Source of the DNA: CADCTB01 sp038214685
Lineage (GTDB): Bacteria > Actinomycetota > Acidimicrobiia > Acidimicrobiales > AC-14
NCBI GenBank assembly: GCA_038214685.1
Contig: JBBQRO010000002.1
Location: 7,196 to 71,195, forward strand
Reading direction: 5' to 3'
DNA: 64,000 nucleotides
Shown piece by piece: positions 60,197 through 64,000 of this stretch. A program made the translations under genes and the position numbers. The notes beneath the pieces were generated by a model. The model did no database searches and was not told the origin of the DNA. It was given only the letters and a program-made list of their open reading frames with translations. How positions within the stretch are numbered: position 1 is the stretch's first letter; each line of letters begins with the position of its first letter.

Positions 60197-61732
60197 TCAA
60201 GAGCCCGCCGCCGAGGCCCGCAGCACCCGCTTGAGCAGCTTGCCGCTCTCGGTGCGGGGCAGGTTGGCGCGGAACTCCCAGGAGCGAGGGCGCTTCGGGC
60301 CGGCCAGGCGGACGGCCACAAAGGCGTCGAGGGTGGCCACGTCGAGGTCCCGTCCCGCTCTGGCCACCACGACGGCGTGGACCCGCTCGCCCCATTCCTC
60401 ATCGGGGACGCCGATCACCGCGGCGTCGGCCACGGCGGGATGGGCGTGCAGGACGGCCTCGACCTCGGCCGGGTACACGTTCACGCCACCGGTGATGACC
60501 ATGTCGGTCCGGCGGTCGCAGATGTGGAGGTAGCCGTCGACGTCGAGCCAGCCGATGTCGCCCACCGACTTCCACGCCGGGTCGTCGGGCAGCCGGGCGA
60601 TGGGCTCGGTGGAGCCGTGGTAGCCGTCGATGGCCTGGGAGGTGCGCACGAAGACCTCCCCGGCCACGCCGGTGGCCTGCGCCGCCCCGTCCACTCCCAC
60701 CACCGTGAGGCCGATGTCGCCATAGGGCCGCCCGCACGAGCCCGGCTTTGCCAGCTGGTCCTCGGGACGCAGCACGGTGGCGATGCCCAGCTCGGTGGAG
60801 CCGTAGACCTCGTACAGGAAGCCGGCGCCCAGCTTGGCCACCACCTCCTGCTTCAAGGGGAAGGGAACCGGCGCGGCGTTGACGACGACGCAGCGCAACG
60901 ACGACAGGTCGGCCGCGGCCAGCACGCGATCGGGCAGGGCCACAATCCGCTTCAGGTGGATGGGTGCGACAAAGGCCGACGTCACCCCGTGCTCACCGAC
61001 GAGCCGGGCCCACTCGGCGGGGTCGAAGGTGCGGGTGACGATCAACGTACCGCCCACGCTGTGGGCGAGCAGGGCGAAGGCGTGGGGGCCGGCGTGGTAG
61101 AGCGGCCCGGTCACCAGGTGGACCTCCAGGCCGGCGCCGGCCGCCGGCCCGAAGCGCAGCTCGGCCATCATCGCCTTGCGCAGGACCGGGTCCGATGGGC
61201 TGCGTACCGCCCCCTTCGGCCGCCCCGTCGTGCCGGAGGTGTAGATCATCACCCGGCCGGCGTCGGTGGCGGGGGCCGGTTCGGCGGTCGAGCCCAGGGC
61301 CGACACCTCCTCCCATCGGTGCATGCCGGGGTACGGGCCCCCGAACGACACCGCATGGCGCACGTCGGGCAACCGGGGGAGCACGCCGGCGACGGTGGAG
61401 GCACACGCGGCGTCGACCATCACCGCCGCCGCCCCGCTGTCGGCGAGCACGTGGCGGAGCTCCTCTGCGGTGGACCCGTACGGCAGAGGCACGGCCACCA
61501 GGCCCAGCTTGCGGCAGGCGTGCATGGCCACCACGACCTCGGCGCTGTTCGGCCCGCACCACGCGGCCCGCTCCCCCGCCCCCATCCCCAACGCGGCCAG
61601 GCCGCCGGCCAACCGGTTCACCTGGGCGTTGAGGTCGGCCCACGTGATGACCGCCCCCTCCCCGATAACCGCCGCCCCGTCGGGGCACTGCGCAGCCCAG
61701 GCGGCGAGGGGGTCAACAGGAGCGCCGGACAT
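60197..61732 (-). CDS. Acyl-CoA synthetase/AMP-dependent ligase
   Basis: 511 residues from ATG 61732. ANL-family motifs: VMIYTSGTTGRPKGAVRSP (P-loop), FLYEVYGSTELGIATV, SVGDIGWLDVDGYLHICDRR and TESGKLLKRVL (catalytic Lys). Activates a carboxylic acid with ATP and CoA; chain-length preference cannot be read from sequence. Alone, divergent from the ABC exporter with 36 bp between starts. Confidence 0.92.
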   Translation of the reverse strand: MSGAPVDPLAAWAAQCPDGAAVIGEGAVITWADLNAQVNRLAGGLAALGMGAGERAAWCGPNSAEVVVAMHACRKLGLVAVPLPYGSTAEELRHVLADSGAAAVMVDAACASTVAGVLPRLPDVRHAVSFGGPYPGMHRWEEVSALGSTAEPAPATDAGRVMIYTSGTTGRPKGAVRSPSDPVLRKAMMAELRFGPAAGAGLEVHLVTGPLYHAGPHAFALLAHSVGGTLIVTRTFDPAEWARLVGEHGVTSAFVAPIHLKRIVALPDRVLAAADLSSLRCVVVNAAPVPFPLKQEVVAKLGAGFLYEVYGSTELGIATVLRPEDQLAKPGSCGRPYGDIGLTVVGVDGAAQATGVAGEVFVRTSQAIDGYHGSTEPIARLPDDPAWKSVGDIGWLDVDGYLHICDRRTDMVITGGVNVYPAEVEAVLHAHPAVADAAVIGVPDEEWGERVHAVVVARAGRDLDVATLDAFVAVRLAGPKRPRSWEFRANLPRTESGKLLKRVLRASAAGS

Positions 61733-61768
61733 CGGACGACCCTACGCGCCCACCGTACGCTGCATGCC

Positions 61769-64000
61769 ATGTCCGGGGGCTGGATCCGCAGGTTGTGGCC
61801 CTTCCTCATGGCCCACCGCCGGGACCTGATCGTCTCCTTCGGAGCCGCGGTCGCAGGCCTTGCCGTGTCGGCCTTCACCCCGGTGGTCCAGAAGGTGATC
61901 ATCGACGACGTCATCCTCGGCCGCCGCCGGCCGCTCGCCCCGTGGCTGGCCCTGCTGGTGGCCGCCGGGGTCTTCCAGTTCGCGGTGGCCCACGTGCGGC
62001 GCTTCGTCGGCGGCCGGGTGGCCTTGAGCGTCCAGTTCGACCTGCGCAACGCCATCTACGAGCGCCTGCAGCGCCTCGACTTCGCCCGCCACGACGACTT
62101 CCAGACCGGCCAGCTCGTGTCCCGTGCCGGCGCTGACGTGGGCCTCATTCACACGCTTCTGGCCTTCCTCCCGCTGGCCACCGGCAACGTGGTCATGGTC
62201 GTCCTGTCCCTCGGGGTCATGGCCGTCCTGTCACCGCTGCTCACCCTGGTGACCCTGGTGGTGGTCCCGGCCATCCTCTGGATTGCCATTCGCCTGCGCA
62301 ACACGGTGTTCCCGGCGTCTTGGGACGCGCAACAGCGGGCGGCCGAGGTGGCCGGGGTGGTCGACGAGGCCGTCTCCGGCGTCCGGGTGGTCAAGGGCTT
62401 TGGGCAGGAGAGCCGGGAGCTCCAACGCCTGGCCGAGACGTCGGAGGACCTCTTCGGTTCCCGGCTGCGGGCGCTGCGCATCCAGGCCCGCTACGGATCG
62501 GCGCTGCAGGCCGTGCCCGCCCTCGGCCAGGTGGCGGTGCTGGCCTTCGGCGGGTGGCTGGCCATCGGGGGCCGCATCAGCCTGGGGACGTTCCTCGCCT
62601 TCTCCACCTATCTGTTCCAGATGGTCGGACCGGTGCGGATGCTGTCGGTCCTCACTGTGGTGGCCCAGCAGGCCCGGGCCGGCGCCGAAAGGATCTTCGA
62701 GCTTCTCGACTCGACACCGGTGGTCGTCGAGCGCCCCGACGCTGCCCCGCTGCCGGCGGTCACCGGCGGCATCGACTTCGACGACGTGACCTTCGGGTAC
62801 CTCCGGTCCGAGCCGGTCCTGCGGGGCTTCTCCCTCACCGTGGCCCCCGGGGAGACGGTGGCGCTGGTCGGCCCGTCGGGCTCGGGCAAGTCCACCGTCT
62901 CGCTTCTGCTCCCCCGCTTCTACGAGGTGCAGTCGGGTCGAGTCCGCCTCGACGGCGTCGACGTGCGCGACGTCACCCTCGACTCCCTCCGCCGCCAGAT
63001 CGGGGTGGTGTTCGAGGAGTCGTTCCTGTTCTCCGACAGCGTCGGGGCCAACATCGCCTACGGCCGGCCCGAGGCCACCGACGATGAGGTGCGGGCGGCG
63101 GCCCGCGCCGCCGAAGCGCATGAGTTCGTCGCCGCCCTGCCCGAGGGCTACGACACCCGACTGGGCGAAGGCGGTCTGACTCTTTCCGGGGGCCAGCGCC
63201 AGCGCCTGGCCCTGGCCCGGGCCCTGCTCACCGACCCCCGGGTGCTCGTGCTCGATGACGCCACGTCGGCCATCGACGCCCGGGTCGAGGAGGAGATCCA
63301 CGCCACCCTGCACCGGCTGATGCAGGGTCGCACAACCCTGGTGGTGGCCCACCGTCGGTCCACCCTGCGGCTGGCCGACCGCATCGCCGTGGTCGACGAC
63401 GGCGCAGTGGTCGACACCGGCACCCACGAGGAGCTCCTCGCCCGCTGCCGGCTGTACCGCCTGCTGCTCGCCGGGCCGGGGGCAGGCATCGAGGACGTGG
63501 TTACCGAGGAGGAGGACGACGATGTCCCGCCGGTCGGCGGGATCACCCCCTCGGCCTGGGCCGCGGCCGGCGACGGCAACCCCGTTGCCCGGGCCCGAGC
63601 CAACGTCGCCGGCGCCGGCGACTCCTGGGCCGGCGGTGGCGGTGGCGGCATGCCTGGTGGCGACCGCATGGCCATGGTGTCGGCCACGCCCGAGCTGCTG
63701 GCCGCCGTCGCCGCCCTTCCGGCCACCATCGACCGGCCTGAGGTCGACGTGACCCGGGAGTCCGAGCCGGATCCCCACTTCAGCCTGGGCCGGTTCCTGC
63801 GCCCGTACCGCCTTCCCCTCGTCCTGGGGCTGGTCCTCGTCGTCCTCGACGCCCTGGCCGTCCTCGCCGGCCCGGCCCTGGTACGCACCGGGCTGGACCG
63901 GGGCGTCGCCGGCGGTTCGACGACGGCGCTGTGGGCCGTGTCCATGCTGTTCGTCGCGGTCGTCCTCATCGACTGGCTGGTCGTCTGGGTCCAGCAGCGC
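61769..64000 (+). CDS. Fused double ABC exporter, N-terminal part
   Basis: Starts at ATG 61769, seven nt after TACGCT (61756-61761), and runs open for 744 codons to the window end. First permease (about 10-310) and first ATPase (about 335-570): Walker A GPSGSGKST, Q loop with Glu (VVFEESFLFSD), signature LSGGQRQRLALARAL, Walker B VLVLDDATSAID with Asp instead of the catalytic Glu, and H loop VVAHRRSTL. A flexible acidic/Gly linker (about 580-675) leads to a second permease that begins FSLGRFLRPYRLPLVLG. The first site is therefore probably a degenerate one, as in heterodimeric exporters. Substrate unknown. Confidence 0.9.
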   Translation, partial: MSGGWIRRLWPFLMAHRRDLIVSFGAAVAGLAVSAFTPVVQKVIIDDVILGRRRPLAPWLALLVAAGVFQFAVAHVRRFVGGRVALSVQFDLRNAIYERLQRLDFARHDDFQTGQLVSRAGADVGLIHTLLAFLPLATGNVVMVVLSLGVMAVLSPLLTLVTLVVVPAILWIAIRLRNTVFPASWDAQQRAAEVAGVVDEAVSGVRVVKGFGQESRELQRLAETSEDLFGSRLRALRIQARYGSALQAVPALGQVAVLAFGGWLAIGGRISLGTFLAFSTYLFQMVGPVRMLSVLTVVAQQARAGAERIFELLDSTPVVVERPDAAPLPAVTGGIDFDDVTFGYLRSEPVLRGFSLTVAPGETVALVGPSGSGKSTVSLLLPRFYEVQSGRVRLDGVDVRDVTLDSLRRQIGVVFEESFLFSDSVGANIAYGRPEATDDEVRAAARAAEAHEFVAALPEGYDTRLGEGGLTLSGGQRQRLALARALLTDPRVLVLDDATSAIDARVEEEIHATLHRLMQGRTTLVVAHRRSTLRLADRIAVVDDGAVVDTGTHEELLARCRLYRLLLAGPGAGIEDVVTEEEDDDVPPVGGITPSAWAAAGDGNPVARARANVAGAGDSWAGGGGGGMPGGDRMAMVSATPELLAAVAALPATIDRPEVDVTRESEPDPHFSLGRFLRPYRLPLVLGLVLVVLDALAVLAGPALVRTGLDRGVAGGSTTALWAVSMLFVAVVLIDWLVVWVQQR

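Overview
The window is a 64 kb piece of a high-GC actinobacterial chromosome. It carries a complete Pup-proteasome locus (arc/mpa, dop, pup, prcB, prcA, pafA, pafB, pafC), a furA-katG pair, a divergent ndgR-leuCD locus, and an archaeal/eukaryal-type ProS. Many genes begin exactly 6-8 nt after a TANNNT -10 element, so they are probably leaderless. A lineage near Acidimicrobiia (Actinomycetota) fits best, but that is inference. No ribosomal RNA, complete mobile element, integrase or CRISPR array was seen.

Layout. 0-7.6 kb: end of a YceH-type gene, a DUF2207 membrane protein, then a stress-signalling cluster of two SpoIIE-type PP2C phosphatases, two RsbW-like anti-sigma kinases and an unknown partner. 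No sigma factor or STAS antagonist is present. 7.6-13.6 kb: small membrane proteins, two lipoproteins (one an M15 peptidase), soxR next to a Tat-exported intradiol dioxygenase, and an ABC exporter. 13.6-16.4 kb: furA-katG. 17.6-20.9 kb: one tightly overlapping cassette of ECF sigma, zinc-finger anti-sigma, AhpD-like protein and radical SAM protein, followed by DoxX. 20.9-27.2 kb: accessory and decayed DNA (DUF1501, SDR, two GNAT and one VOC remnants, an APH-type kinase, a Phd/VapC toxin-antitoxin pair) ending at tRNA-Glu and tRNA-Gln. 27.2-30.7 kb: gltX and proS. 30.7-38.6 kb: leucine/branched-chain genes, with a leader-peptide attenuator before leuB-ilvE and a zero-gap divergent ndgR/leuCD promoter. 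39-41 kb: a CooC-like P-loop ATPase whose frame is interrupted by one in-frame TGA at the usual Cys position (candidate selenocysteine), then lepB. 41.4-54.4 kb: the Pup-proteasome region. 54.5-64 kb: ferredoxin, msrB, a MarP-like protease, trmI, small membrane proteins, a Lon-N protein, dacB, an acyl-CoA synthetase, and the start of a fused ABC exporter.

How the genes work together. PafA attaches Pup (ending in Glu here) to proteins, Dop removes it, and ARC feeds pupylated proteins to the PrcBA core. PafB/PafC are WYL regulators known in mycobacteria to run a DNA-damage response. A LexA/SOS-box-driven endonuclease VII-like HNH gene, a frameshifted P-loop kinase and a one-Cys Tpx sit between pup and prcB, splitting the usual operon. 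KatG, FurA, SoxR, SufR-like, Tpx, MsrB and AhpD-like genes give the window a strong redox-defence theme.

The most interesting candidates are the TGA-interrupted CooC-like ATPase with a SECIS-like hairpin, the SOS-controlled nuclease inside the proteasome operon, the leucine attenuator, the zero-gap leaderless ndgR/leuC divergence, and the ECF/radical SAM/AhpD/DoxX cassette. All calls come from reading the sequence; no database search was made.
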